Part shown: one piece after another, positions 26,455-35,400 of the stretch
Position numbering within the stretch: the stretch's first letter is position 1
How the letters are laid out: every line of letters starts with the position of its first letter
Origin: JL08 sp963765555
Lineage (GTDB): Bacteria > Pseudomonadota > Alphaproteobacteria > Rhodobacterales > Rhodobacteraceae
Direction: 5' to 3'
DNA: 64,000 bases
Assembly (NCBI GenBank): GCA_963765555.1
Contig: CAVXWX010000001.1
Coordinates: 186,001 to 250,000, forward strand
The notes under the pieces: generated by a model
What the model saw: the letters and a program-made list of their open reading frames with translations, nothing else
Told to the model about the DNA's origin: nothing
Database searches by the model: none
Made by a program: the position numbers and the translations under genes

Positions 26455-27714
26455 TCAGAACGGGTTGAGCGCGGGCAGGGAAGACGATTGATCGCCGCGT
26501 AATTTAGCAAGTTCGGTCGTGCGCGCGGCATCGACCGCGCGGCCCAGACTGCCCCAGGATTTTTTGACATCCGGGGCATCTTTGGCCCCGAACTGCGCAC
26601 CGGTGATGGCAAGCAAGGCGCTATTGATAGTGGTTTGCGCATCACCTGATTGCAGCGGCAACCGATGCCGCCAGATACCCAGCCAGCGCAAGGTTTCGTT
26701 CAGATCGCGCTGCCCGATGGCAGTTTGCAGGTGTTGATGTGCATATGACTCGCTTGCCATGCGTTCCGCTGTGCGTCGCGCGTGCCATTGTTTCAATGGG
26801 GGCAGTACGAACCGCCACAAGGCCCAAATCAGAAGGGTCGCGCCCGTCAAAACGGCCACCCATGTCAGGATCAGTGCGGGGTCAGCCTCGCGTTTCGCTT
26901 CGGGGCCGGCCTCAATTTCAAAATCTGCCCCGTCCAGTTCAATGGTTTCCACTTGATTTGAGGACAGATTGAACCATTCCAGTCGCAAGGCGGGCAACGT
27001 GACGGTGCCGGCCTGCGTGGCGATATAGGACATCTGTTCTACGCGCTTGCCCGATAAAACCCCGCGATCAAAGGATTCCGTGACTTTGGGGTCTTGCGGG
27101 TAACCGCGCAGGGTTTCTGCCTCTGTCTCGACCAGCATGGGGGGCAGGAACAGCGGCGATGTGCCTTCAACGGTAATTTCAAGCTGACGGGTGATCGCAT
27201 CGCCCACCTTGATCGGGCCATCCGCTGCCGAAATGTCCTGCGTGATCGTCAAATCCGTTGCCAGAATGACAGGATCAAGCGTTTCGGCCCCTTTCGGAAC
27301 GGCGGCAGTGAACGAAAACGCGGGTGTTTCAAGCGTTTTTGTGACCGGTGTCACCCCGTCATCACCTTGGTAGACCACCACCAGATCGGACGCGGGCAAC
27401 TGGAACGTGCCCGGGATCAAAGGATAAAATGTATAGGCGCGGATGACCCCCGACCATGTTTCGCCATCAATGGTTTCGCTGGTCGGGTTGGTGGCGCGCC
27501 CGTTCAGTTTCACCATCAGGTTGGGTGCTTCGAAGGACGGAAAGGCGGGCGGGGAGGGCATGAATGTTGGCACCAGCACCTTGAGCCGGACAATCAGGGG
27601 CTGGCCGACAAGAACGCTGTCTTCTTGTGCGCTGAGTTCTATTTTCGGATCTTGCGCAAACGCTGGTAGGGCGATTGCAACCCCAAGAAGAAAGGCGATC
27701 AACAACCGGATCAT
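26455..27714 (-). CDS. batD: BatD family protein (oxygen-tolerance / Bat system)
   Basis: The 419-residue protein has a signal peptide (MIRLLIAFLLGVAIALPAFA), a long beta-rich periplasmic region with the BatD features SVLVGQPLIVRLKV and YTFYPLIPGTFQLP, and a transmembrane helix near residue 285-305 (ILTWVAVLTGATLLIWALW) followed by a cytoplasmic tail. BatD is part of the membrane Bat complex with MoxR and VWA proteins; it is linked to stress resistance and metal or cofactor insertion but its biochemistry is unsettled. The ATG overlaps the end of batB/C by 4 bases. It is the last gene of the cluster. Confidence 0.85.
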   Translation of the reverse strand: MIRLLIAFLLGVAIALPAFAQDPKIELSAQEDSVLVGQPLIVRLKVLVPTFMPSPPAFPSFEAPNLMVKLNGRATNPTSETIDGETWSGVIRAYTFYPLIPGTFQLPASDLVVVYQGDDGVTPVTKTLETPAFSFTAAVPKGAETLDPVILATDLTITQDISAADGPIKVGDAITRQLEITVEGTSPLFLPPMLVETEAETLRGYPQDPKVTESFDRGVLSGKRVEQMSYIATQAGTVTLPALRLEWFNLSSNQVETIELDGADFEIEAGPEAKREADPALILTWVAVLTGATLLIWALWRFVLPPLKQWHARRTAERMASESYAHQHLQTAIGQRDLNETLRWLGIWRHRLPLQSGDAQTTINSALLAITGAQFGAKDAPDVKKSWGSLGRAVDAARTTELAKLRGDQSSSLPALNPF

Positions 27715-29246
27715 TCCGACACCTGCGCGTTTTCGATCAGAAAACGGGATTTCAGGAAATCCCCCACATCGGTATCAACAGACCGCATCCATTCATCCGC
27801 TGTTTGCAGGCCCGTGCCTTCTTCTTCTTCCGCCTCGATCTGGGTTTCCGCGCCTTGTCCGCTTTCATTGTCAAAAACGATCTCGTCCGCGCCAATCCCG
27901 CTTTCTTCGCCGGTGTCGGATTGGGCCTGAGTTTCCTCGACAAGTTTTACAATGGCGTTTGCGACCTCAAGATTGTGGCGTGCATCCTCGAAATCGGGTC
28001 GCAATTCCAGTGCGCGTTCAAAGGCCCGCGCGCCGGGGCGATATTGCCGGTTGCGCAAGCGCGCCATCCCCTCGCCAAAGGCCGCATCTGCCCCGTCCAG
28101 CGCGGCATAGGCATCTGCGGTGGCCTCGTATTGGCCGTCTTTGAACATCGCGTAGGCGCGCCAGTGCGGGTCTTGGAACAGATCTGCGGCGGCGGTGAAA
28201 TCCTTGTCGTCAAAGGCCAGCCGCCCCTGCTGATCCGGTGTCCAGAACCAATCTTTCCAGCCTTCTGCATGGGCCACATGGGGGGTGTTCAGCCCCACCA
28301 GCAACGGGATCAAAACGGCCCACCGCATCGTCCATCCCTTGCGGAACCAAAGCAATAGAAGCACGGCGGCGGGCCATCCCAAAAGCCATCCCTTATCGTC
28401 CCAAGTCTGCGTTTCATCATCCAGCAGCGCCTCGCGGTAGGCCGAGAGAACACGCCGTTCAATCCGGTCAAGATCGCTGTCATCCGCGCTTATCCTGATC
28501 ACAGAGGTGTTGGGTATGGCATCCAGTTGCGGCAGGGCGACGGTGTCGGGTGCAGTCACAAAAAATACAACGGTAGGTCGTTCATTCGCATCACTGGTGA
28601 ACGCGGCGCTGTCGGCGGGCGTGAAATCATCCAGTGCAAACAGAATGGCACCCGGTGTTTCGGTGCGGTTCAGTTCGGTTACTGCCTTGGCCAGCGCTGC
28701 GGCGGCATCGGCACCTTCCTTGGGCATCACGTCGGGGGAAAGCCCCTGCATGTAGGACCTTAGTATATTCGGATCAGTGGTTAAGGGGGCCACGCGGTGT
28801 GCGGTGCCCGCATAGGCGATCAGGGCCGTTTCCGCACCCGCGCGCCGTGCGACCAGATCAAGAATTTTGAACTGTGCCCGCTCAAGCCGCGAAGGTTGGA
28901 TATCTTTTCCTTCCATTGAAGGCGTCACCTTGAGCGCGACCACAAGCGGGGCTGTTTGCGCCAGCAGCGGATTGGGCAACCGGCTCCATGTCGGGCCGGC
29001 GGTGGCCACGGTGATCAACACCAGAAACGCGGCAACGCCATCAATCGCATAAATCCGCCGTTTGCCGGTGTCGCCGACCGTCAACGCCTTGGCCAGATGT
29101 GGTGGAAAGCCTTGGGTCAGGGCGGCTTGGCCATGTTCCTTGGGGCGGACCAGCCACCACAACAGCACGATCAACGGCAGGGCGATCAACCACCACGGGC
29201 GGATAAAGTGGAACACGCCCAACCAGAATGTGACGTCTTCCATCAT
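27711..29246 (-). CDS. VWA and TPR domain protein (BatB-BatC fusion)
   Basis: The 511-residue protein joins a BatB-like VWA domain (roughly residues 95-280), flanked by membrane segments at about 17-33, 65-83 and 307-321, to a BatC-like TPR region (about 350-435, with FKDGQYEATADAYAAL and GARAFERALELRPDFEDARHNL) and an acidic tail. The MIDAS motif, normally DxSxS, reads Lys 106-Val-Thr-Pro-Ser 110, so the metal-coordinating Asp is lost. It overlaps batA by 4 bases at its start and batD by 4 bases at its end, consistent with one polycistronic unit. Confidence 0.85.
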   Translation of the reverse strand: MMEDVTFWLGVFHFIRPWWLIALPLIVLLWWLVRPKEHGQAALTQGFPPHLAKALTVGDTGKRRIYAIDGVAAFLVLITVATAGPTWSRLPNPLLAQTAPLVVALKVTPSMEGKDIQPSRLERAQFKILDLVARRAGAETALIAYAGTAHRVAPLTTDPNILRSYMQGLSPDVMPKEGADAAAALAKAVTELNRTETPGAILFALDDFTPADSAAFTSDANERPTVVFFVTAPDTVALPQLDAIPNTSVIRISADDSDLDRIERRVLSAYREALLDDETQTWDDKGWLLGWPAAVLLLLWFRKGWTMRWAVLIPLLVGLNTPHVAHAEGWKDWFWTPDQQGRLAFDDKDFTAAADLFQDPHWRAYAMFKDGQYEATADAYAALDGADAAFGEGMARLRNRQYRPGARAFERALELRPDFEDARHNLEVANAIVKLVEETQAQSDTGEESGIGADEIVFDNESGQGAETQIEAEEEEGTGLQTADEWMRSVDTDVGDFLKSRFLIENAQVSE

Positions 29247-30226
29247 GCCGGACGCCCCCGACGGGTCAGGTGCAGGAACGCCAGAATGAACGTGCCAAGG
29301 ATCAGGGCAATGGACAGCGGGATATACCCGATCTGGTCCCGCGGCTGAAAGGTTTGCGTATCGGTGACGCGCGGATTGCTTTGATCGATCCTGTCGTAAA
29401 TCTCGGTCAATCCCTGTTCGTCATCGGCATAATAGAACGACCCTGACGCGCGGGTTGCGATATCTTCCAACGCACCCAGATCAAGCCGTTCTTCCCCGCT
29501 GCCTTCGGGATCGCCCACGCCGATCGTGTAAATGGTCACGCCCGCCTGCGCGGCAATCTCGGCTGCGTTTACCGGGCTCATCATGCTGCTGGTGTCGGCC
29601 CCGTCACTGAGCAGGATCAACAGGCGCTGGTCCACTTCGCTGGTTTCAAAGGTGCGGATGGACAACCCGATGGCATCGCCGATGGCTGTGTTCGGCCCCG
29701 CCATGCCGACCTGCGTCTGGTTCAGCAATTCTGACACGCTGACAAGATCTTCGGTAAACGGTGTCTGAACATAGGCTTTGGCCCCGAACACGATCAGGCC
29801 GATCCTGTCGCCTTCACGATCAGCGATGAAACCGGCAATCACGTCTTTGACCACTTGCAGTCTTTGCTTGCGCGTCCCGTCGGGTGCTTCCATATCGCGG
29901 TCATCCATGGACCCTGAAATATCAACGGCCAGTATCAGATCACGCGCTGATTTTTCGATGACAACAGGTTCGCCCAATCGTTCGGGGCGTGCCAAAGCCG
30001 TGACCAACATGAGCCAGCACAGGATCGCGGTGATCATTTGCACCCTTGAACGTGGCAGAACCAATGCGCCTTGGGATACGGCGCTTTGTGTGGCGCTGGT
30101 GACCTGGCGGAAAAACGGCACACGCAACGCGGCGGTCCGTTCCTTGTGTGGCGGGGCCAGCCACCATACCAATAAAGGAAGCGGTAACAGGCAAAACGCC
30201 CAGACAAAGCCAAAGGTCAGCATCAT
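29243..30226 (-). CDS. batA: VWA domain protein BatA
   Basis: The 327-residue protein has an N-terminal membrane segment (FGFVWAFCLLPLPLLVWWL), a second helix near residues 63-78, a VWA domain with intact MIDAS Asp 102-Ile-Ser-Gly-Ser 106 (DISGSMDDRD) and a C-terminal helix (YIPLSIALILGTFILAFL). The order of helix, helix, VWA, helix is standard for BatA. The start ATG at 30224-30226 overlaps the DUF4381 stop. It likely forms a membrane complex with BatB, BatD and the MoxR ATPase. Confidence 0.88.
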   Translation of the reverse strand: MMLTFGFVWAFCLLPLPLLVWWLAPPHKERTAALRVPFFRQVTSATQSAVSQGALVLPRSRVQMITAILCWLMLVTALARPERLGEPVVIEKSARDLILAVDISGSMDDRDMEAPDGTRKQRLQVVKDVIAGFIADREGDRIGLIVFGAKAYVQTPFTEDLVSVSELLNQTQVGMAGPNTAIGDAIGLSIRTFETSEVDQRLLILLSDGADTSSMMSPVNAAEIAAQAGVTIYTIGVGDPEGSGEERLDLGALEDIATRASGSFYYADDEQGLTEIYDRIDQSNPRVTDTQTFQPRDQIGYIPLSIALILGTFILAFLHLTRRGRPA

Positions 30227-30702
30227 GGGGCTATTCCCCTGGTATTGTGCGACCTGATCCAGCGGCGCGCCAGCGTGGCCAATTCTGTATCCGGTGCGGT
30301 GTTTTTGTAAGGCGCATTCAGCAAAGCGCGCCCGGCATCGGTTTGAGACAGTTTTACATCCGGACAAGTTGCATCCAGAAAGCCAAGCCAGTCGTCGCCG
30401 ATCAGGCCGGCCACCTTGGCGCGCGGGTACGCGGCAATTGCGGTGCGGCGCAGAACATGCGCGATCTTTGCCGGATCGTCGCCCGCGCCCTGCAGCGCCG
30501 CAAGGGCCGCGCGGCGATAGGCATTGGCGCGGTATCGCCGCCGCCACACGGCAATTGCGGTGACACACAAGGCTCCGATGACAGCAGCCAAAATCAACCA
30601 GCCCGCCGTTTGCGGAGTCAACGGCACCTCGGGCGGGGGGGTGATCGGGATCAGCTGATCATAGAGTTCGGACAGGCCGAGTTTTGAAAGATCCTCGCTC
30701 AT
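30223..30702 (-). CDS. DUF4381 family membrane protein
   Basis: The 159-residue protein has one transmembrane helix (TAGWLILAAVIGALCVTAIAVW) after an N-terminal stretch with the DUF4381 element LIPITPPPEVPLTPQTAGW, then a cytoplasmic helical domain containing YRRAALAAL and DWLGFLD. DUF4381 is a regular member of alphaproteobacterial moxR/bat operons. It overlaps both neighbours by 4 bases. Function is unknown apart from membership of the complex. Confidence 0.85.
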   Translation of the reverse strand: MSEDLSKLGLSELYDQLIPITPPPEVPLTPQTAGWLILAAVIGALCVTAIAVWRRRYRANAYRRAALAALQGAGDDPAKIAHVLRRTAIAAYPRAKVAGLIGDDWLGFLDATCPDVKLSQTDAGRALLNAPYKNTAPDTELATLARRWIRSHNTRGIAP

Positions 30703-31638
30703 ACCGCTTTGCGCCGTGCGCCCATCAATTCAAGAATCTGGGGCAGCGTTTCGGCCGCTGCAGACAGCGGAAGAACCGGAATGCCGTATTTCTGTGAAAT
30801 CGTCAGTAGCGTTTTCAGACGGGCCGACGCGAAGTCCTGCAACCTTTTGCGGGTCTGGTCTGATCCTGATGGCCAGTTGTGCCTGCAACTGACCGTCTGA
30901 AACGACGATATCCAGATCCTTGGGCAGATCGTCGGCAATTGGGATCGGTGACGGTGAACAGGATCACATCATTATGCCGGGCAAGTGCGCTAAGCAATTT
31001 TTCTGTTGTTGCGTCCATGCCGTCAAAATCACTGAATACCAGAACAAGCCCCTTGGTCTTGGCAATGCGCAGGGCCGCCGCCAGTGGTTGGTTCAAAAGC
31101 ATGGATTGCGCTGGAATATGATCTGCGGACAAGGCGGAATTTGCCGAGGCGACCGAGGCTAGAAACCGGTTCAGCGCTTTCAGGCTGGCTTGGGGGCGGT
31201 GTTCGATCACGGAGTCATCGTTGAACACAATGCCGCCCACGCGATCCCCCTGTTCGCGGATGGCAAAGGCAGCAAGCGCGGCCGCTTCGGCCGCGGTGAC
31301 CGACTTCATGTTCAGCTTGCTGCCAAAATACATCGACATCCGCTGATCCACGATCAGCATCGCGGGGCGGTCGCGTTCTTCGGTATAGACGCGCACATAA
31401 GGTTCGCGCGCCCGCGCGGTTACTTTCCAATCAATTGTGCGCACATCGTCGCCGATACTGTAATGGCGCAGTTCTTCGAAATTCAGGCCGCGCCCTTTCA
31501 GGCGCGAGGCATGACGCCCGTTCAGGATACTGTTGACCGGTTGACCCGGTAGAAAACTGATATGCCGCGCCATCGCTTTCAGGCGCCTGAAGATGCGTCA
31601 GGTCAGACATGAATACGAGGATCGGCAAGCGCGGTCAT
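30699..31638 (-). pseudogene. DUF58 domain protein, four single-base frame breaks
   Basis: The true start is the ATG complementary to 31636-31638, which has an AAGGAGG ribosome site and reads MTALADPRIHV. After removal of one extra base near 31604-31606 and one at 31582-31583 the sequence continues as DLTHLQALKAMARHISFLPGQ, and the DUF58 signature GRHASRLKGRGLNFEELRHYSIGDDVRTIDWKVTAR follows. Two more extra bases at 30939-30940 and about 30865 are needed to reach the C-terminus (QTRKRLQDFASARLKTLL). The repaired protein has about 311 residues, the normal length, in a VWA-related fold. The stop overlaps the DUF4381 start by 4 bases. Four insertions in 0.9 kb with no lost segment point to sequence error. 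Confidence 0.85.
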
Positions 31639-31650
31639 TGGCGTTCCTCC

Positions 31651-32645
31651 TTACGGCAGTGCGACCAACTCGATCAGGGTGTCGATGACATTATCGGCTG
31701 TCACGCCTTCGCCCTGCGCTTCGTATGTCAGCGTCAGACGATGGCGCAAAACGTCGTGCGCGATCGCCCGCACATCCGCCGGATCGACATAATCGCGCCC
31801 CGCCAGCCATGCGTGGGCGCGCCCGCATTTATCCAGCGCAAGCGAGGCGCGCGGGCTGGACCCGATTTCGATCCAGCGGGCCAGATCCTCACTCAGCGCC
31901 TTGGGCGTACGTGTGCCGTAAACCAGATCGGCCATATAGCGATCCATCGCGTCCGATACTGTCACAGCGCCGATTTCGGTGCGCGCATCGAAATACCACC
32001 TGTTGGGGGATCGGGGCCGGTTTATCCTTGGGCGTTTTTGCCTTTGGCGCATTGGCCGCAGCGTCTTCGGCGCGCACCAGCCGGATCACTTCGACCTCGT
32101 CTTCGACGGGGGGATAATCCACGCGGACATGCATCAGAAACCGGTCCATCTGCGCCTCGGGCAGGGGGTAGGTGCCTTCTTGTTCGATCGGGTTTTGCGT
32201 GGCCATCACGATGAACAGCGGCGGCATTTTATGGGTGGTGCCCGGCAACGGTGACCTGCCGTTCTTCCATCGCTTCCAACAGGGCGGCCTGCACCTTGGC
32301 TGGTGCGCGGTTGATTTCGTCGGCCAGCACGATGTTGGCAAAAATCGGCCCCGCTTCAAACCGGAATTCCGCGCCTTTTTCCGATTGGTGGTAGACCTCG
32401 GTGCCGGTCACATCGGATGGCAAAAGATCAGGCGTGAACTGGATGCGGCTGAAATCTGCCTCAAGGTTGTTCGACATCGCCTTGACCGCGCGGGTTTTGG
32501 CAAGGCCGGGCAGGCCTTCGATCAACAGGTTGCCATTGGCCAAAAGCCCGATCACCAGCCGTTCGATAACGTCCTTTTGGCCAATGATGGATTGCGCCAT
32601 ACGCTCTTGCAGCGCGCTGATCTGATCACGGGGAGATAATGACAT
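31651..32645 (-). pseudogene. moxR: MoxR family AAA+ ATPase, two frameshifts
   Basis: The N-terminal piece has Walker A GLPGLAKT at residues 44-51 and Walker B NIVLADEINRAP. The middle piece carries the sensor-1 region FIVMATQNPIEQEGTYPLPEAQMDRF, and the C-terminal piece ends in the lid domain with SSPRASLAL and DYVDPADVRAIAHDVLRHR. The breaks are at about 32241-32243 (an extra G in the coding strand) and about 31991-31993 (an extra T). Repaired length is about 330 residues. MoxR ATPases act as chaperones working with VWA proteins, here the Bat proteins just downstream. The gene begins 12 bases after the PafA-like phosphatase stop. Confidence 0.88.
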
Positions 32646-32657
32646 CAGGTCCTCAAT

Positions 32658-34334
32658 CTATTTTGGCAATGCTTCGTTCAGGGCCGTGCCAGATGCACCA
32701 GAGGGAAGCTTTGTGCCCAAGTACACAGCAATGGTTGTCGCGACATCGACAGTTTCAACACGCCGACCAATGCGAGCGGTTTCAATACCTGCGCCTGCGA
32801 AAATGATGGGCACATGCGAGTCATAGCTCCACGGTGAACCATGGGCAGAAGCCACATGCAATCCGTCGAAATCAGCAACAAACCAATGGGGTTCGAACAC
32901 GACATAGATATCACCGGAGCGAGACGGATTGAAGTTTGCCAGCACTGCCTTGCTGATGTGGGATTCGTAGAATGCGCCGTTTTCCAGCGCGGTGCTGCCA
33001 ACCGCAAATGCAATCCCATCCAGATTGCGCAGTTCTTGCGCCACGGCGGCTTCGACCTCTTGCAGATCGAGACCGGCTTGGGCGATCGCATCGCGGTTCA
33101 GAAAGACGTAGGGATTTACAAAACTTTCAATCAACTCATCGCCCAGACCGAACCGGTCTTGCAATCGGGCCAACGCGGCAGCGGTTGCGCCAGCGTCGAA
33201 TTCAAACGTATCCGCGTCGATGCCGATCGTTTTCAGATATTCCGGTGCTTCGGGTGCACCGTGGTCGGCGGATAAGACAACAAGTGTATTGTCTAAACCG
33301 ACAGTATCATCGACATAGGCCAACAGATCGGCAAGTGTCCTGTCCAGACGCTTTATGTTGTCTTCTGCCTCCAGGCTGGATGGGCCAAAAAGATGCCCGA
33401 CATAATCGGTCGAAGACAGGCTGACCGCCAGGTAATCGGTGATATCGTCCTGCCCAATTCCTTCTGCCGCTATCAGGGCTTTGGCAAAATCAACCGTAAT
33501 TTCATCTCCGGCCGGACTAAGCGTTAGTAGCGTGGTGTAGTATTTGCTGTCTGCGGACCCCCAGTTGTGGGGGAAGGTGCGGCCCCATCCAGGAAAATCG
33601 GTTTCCCAGACTTGATCGTCGTGTTCCGCGAAAAGATACATTTCGGGCGCAAGAAGCAGCGACCAGTCGCGGTTTTCATAGCTGGCAACCTTGCCTGTTT
33701 CCTGCCATTTGGCCATCCATTCCGGATAATCATCGCGATAGAATGAGCTGGTCACAAACCGGCCTTCTGCTTTGGAAAACCAATAGGCTTGACCGGCATG
33801 GCCCGCCATCGAGATAGCGCCGCGGTCTTTGACGGATACACCAAACACTTTGGCTCTGGGGCCAAAGTGCAAGGCGATTTCGTCGCCGATTGTTGACGTG
33901 ATAATATTGGCTGGAGATCGTCCGTCTGTGGTGGCCGCGCGCTGGGTCGGATCGATTTCGTTTGCGTTGTCTATTCCCTTGGCCCCGACAAGCGGAAAGT
34001 CGGGGTCTTGCACGTTATAAAACTGTTGTCCTGTTTTCCGGTCCAGCCAGACATTCGCAATCATCCCGTGAACAGCGGGGTCTGCGCCCGTCGCCAGCGT
34101 CGTGTGACCGACAATTGTTTCGTTGTTTGCATGCCTGTGGTGCGCATTGGCATAGAACACGCCGGTATCCAGAAGGTAGTTAAAACCGTCAGCCCCGAAA
34201 CCTGCTTTGAAACGATCAATAAGATCGCTTCGCAGTTGGTCAACCGTGATTTGAAGGACCAATTTGGGGGCTTGTTGCGCGCAAGCCTGAAAAGCTGTGA
34301 AGCAAAGCAATGCCGTCAGTGAAATTCGCAACAT
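32658..34334 (-). CDS. Alkaline phosphatase superfamily protein (PafA-like), periplasmic
   Basis: The 558-residue protein begins with a signal peptide (MLRISLTALLCFTAFQACAQ). It has the PafA-type metal and nucleophile pattern: Asp 32 in ITVDQLRSD, probable nucleophile Thr 73 in ANNETIVGHTTLATGADP, and a later metal block VVLSADHGAPEAPEY. PafA-like enzymes are zinc phosphomonoesterases that release phosphate from organic esters in the periplasm. The frame is complete. It is the third gene of a minus-strand run after the sulfatase and the HAD protein, and ends 12 bases before moxR. A phosphodiesterase of the same superfamily remains possible. Confidence 0.85.
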   Translation of the reverse strand: MLRISLTALLCFTAFQACAQQAPKLVLQITVDQLRSDLIDRFKAGFGADGFNYLLDTGVFYANAHHRHANNETIVGHTTLATGADPAVHGMIANVWLDRKTGQQFYNVQDPDFPLVGAKGIDNANEIDPTQRAATTDGRSPANIITSTIGDEIALHFGPRAKVFGVSVKDRGAISMAGHAGQAYWFSKAEGRFVTSSFYRDDYPEWMAKWQETGKVASYENRDWSLLLAPEMYLFAEHDDQVWETDFPGWGRTFPHNWGSADSKYYTTLLTLSPAGDEITVDFAKALIAAEGIGQDDITDYLAVSLSSTDYVGHLFGPSSLEAEDNIKRLDRTLADLLAYVDDTVGLDNTLVVLSADHGAPEAPEYLKTIGIDADTFEFDAGATAAALARLQDRFGLGDELIESFVNPYVFLNRDAIAQAGLDLQEVEAAVAQELRNLDGIAFAVGSTALENGAFYESHISKAVLANFNPSRSGDIYVVFEPHWFVADFDGLHVASAHGSPWSYDSHVPIIFAGAGIETARIGRRVETVDVATTIAVYLGTKLPSGASGTALNEALPK

Positions 34335-34365
34335 GTTTCACAACTCTCCCGTCTAAGCCGCAGCT

Positions 34366-35331
34366 TCAAGGCCAGACGCTAGACCAGTCATTGGCCATGT
34401 CAACAATCAGCCACCCAAGGTCCGGACCTTCGTCCAGGCCGCGGTTTAGCGTCCCAACGTGGCCGTCGCGGTCATAGGCAAATTCGCGGTCTGCGTCGGT
34501 GTGATGCACGATCAGACCAAAGCGCGGACCTTCGCCAGCGGTAGCCCATTCTAGCATCTGGAAATCACCGTCTGAATTGCCGCCCACAAAGATCGGGCGT
34601 TTGCCAATCTTTGCATCGATCCCGACAGGTTTGCCCTCTTTATCGTCGATAAAGGCAATGCCGGGGTCTTTTACCACGGTCGGAACCCCGTCAATCACCT
34701 TGTAGCTGGAATTAAGTGCGCTTCCGATCACTTGGTTCGGTGGAATGTTATAGGCCTCTTGGGCAAAGGCGCGGATGAAATGCACGCCGCCACCCGATAC
34801 GATATAGGTCGTAAAATTTTCATCCCGAAGATAGCTTAGTAATTCCAGCATCGGTTGATAGATCATTTCGTCATAGGGCATGTCGGTCGAGGGATGGCGC
34901 GCACGCGCCAGCCAGTCCCGCACATCGGCTAGGAATTCATCTACGGGGACACCGGAATGTGATGCGTCAATGATTTCCAGCAAGCCTTTTTCGCCGGACG
35001 CCATGATCGTTTCCATGTCGCCCGCGGCGGCCGCCTTTAACACGTCGCTTGTCAGAAAGTCGGGGTTTTCTTTGCCAAGGCGCGCGATCCGGTCGATGCC
35101 GTAAATCAGTTGGAAATAAACCGGCTGTTCCGCCCACAAGGTGCCATCGTTGTCGAATACCGCGATCCGGTCTGCCGGGGTGACATAGGTGTCGGCATCA
35201 GCGTCTGTCACGCCGTCGACGAACGCAATGATACGTGCTTTGGCGTCTGTGTCGTTCCATGACGGTAAAGGATCGGCAAAGGCGGCGGTGGCTGTGAGGG
35301 CAACGGCAAAGGTCAGGGTACGGGCAAACAT
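34366..35331 (-). CDS. Periplasmic HAD superfamily hydrolase
   Basis: The 321-residue protein has a signal peptide (MFARTLTFAVALTATAAFA) and the four haloacid dehalogenase motifs: Asp 60-Asn-Asp 62-Gly-Thr (motif I), the Ser of YIVSGGG near residue 180 (motif II), a Lys in the KIGKRP region (motif III), and GNSDGD (motif IV). HAD enzymes with this DxDGT signature are usually phosphatases. Export is suggested by the leader, which is less common for HAD proteins. It lies about 70 bases downstream of the sulfatase, separated by a hairpin, and 31 bases upstream of the PafA-like gene. This suggests a set of ester hydrolases for phosphate or sulfate scavenging. Confidence 0.85.
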   Translation of the reverse strand: MFARTLTFAVALTATAAFADPLPSWNDTDAKARIIAFVDGVTDADADTYVTPADRIAVFDNDGTLWAEQPVYFQLIYGIDRIARLGKENPDFLTSDVLKAAAAGDMETIMASGEKGLLEIIDASHSGVPVDEFLADVRDWLARARHPSTDMPYDEMIYQPMLELLSYLRDENFTTYIVSGGGVHFIRAFAQEAYNIPPNQVIGSALNSSYKVIDGVPTVVKDPGIAFIDDKEGKPVGIDAKIGKRPIFVGGNSDGDFQMLEWATAGEGPRFGLIVHHTDADREFAYDRDGHVGTLNRGLDEGPDLGWLIVDMANDWSSVWP

Positions 35332-35358
35332 GGCGGTTTCCTTGGTTCAAATGGAAAC

Positions 35359-35380
35359 GGGCCGCCGTTGCCAGCGGCCC
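35359..35380 (-). other. Intercistronic hairpin between sulfatase and HAD genes
   Basis: A 7-bp GC-rich stem (GGGCCGC paired with GCGGCCC) encloses an 8-base loop, 20 bases after the sulfatase stop. On the minus strand it is followed only by a short GTTTCC stretch, so it is a weak terminator at best and may instead stabilise the upstream mRNA or lower expression of the genes after it. Confidence 0.5.
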
Positions 35381-35400
35381 GCTATGGTGTTCAGGCTCGG

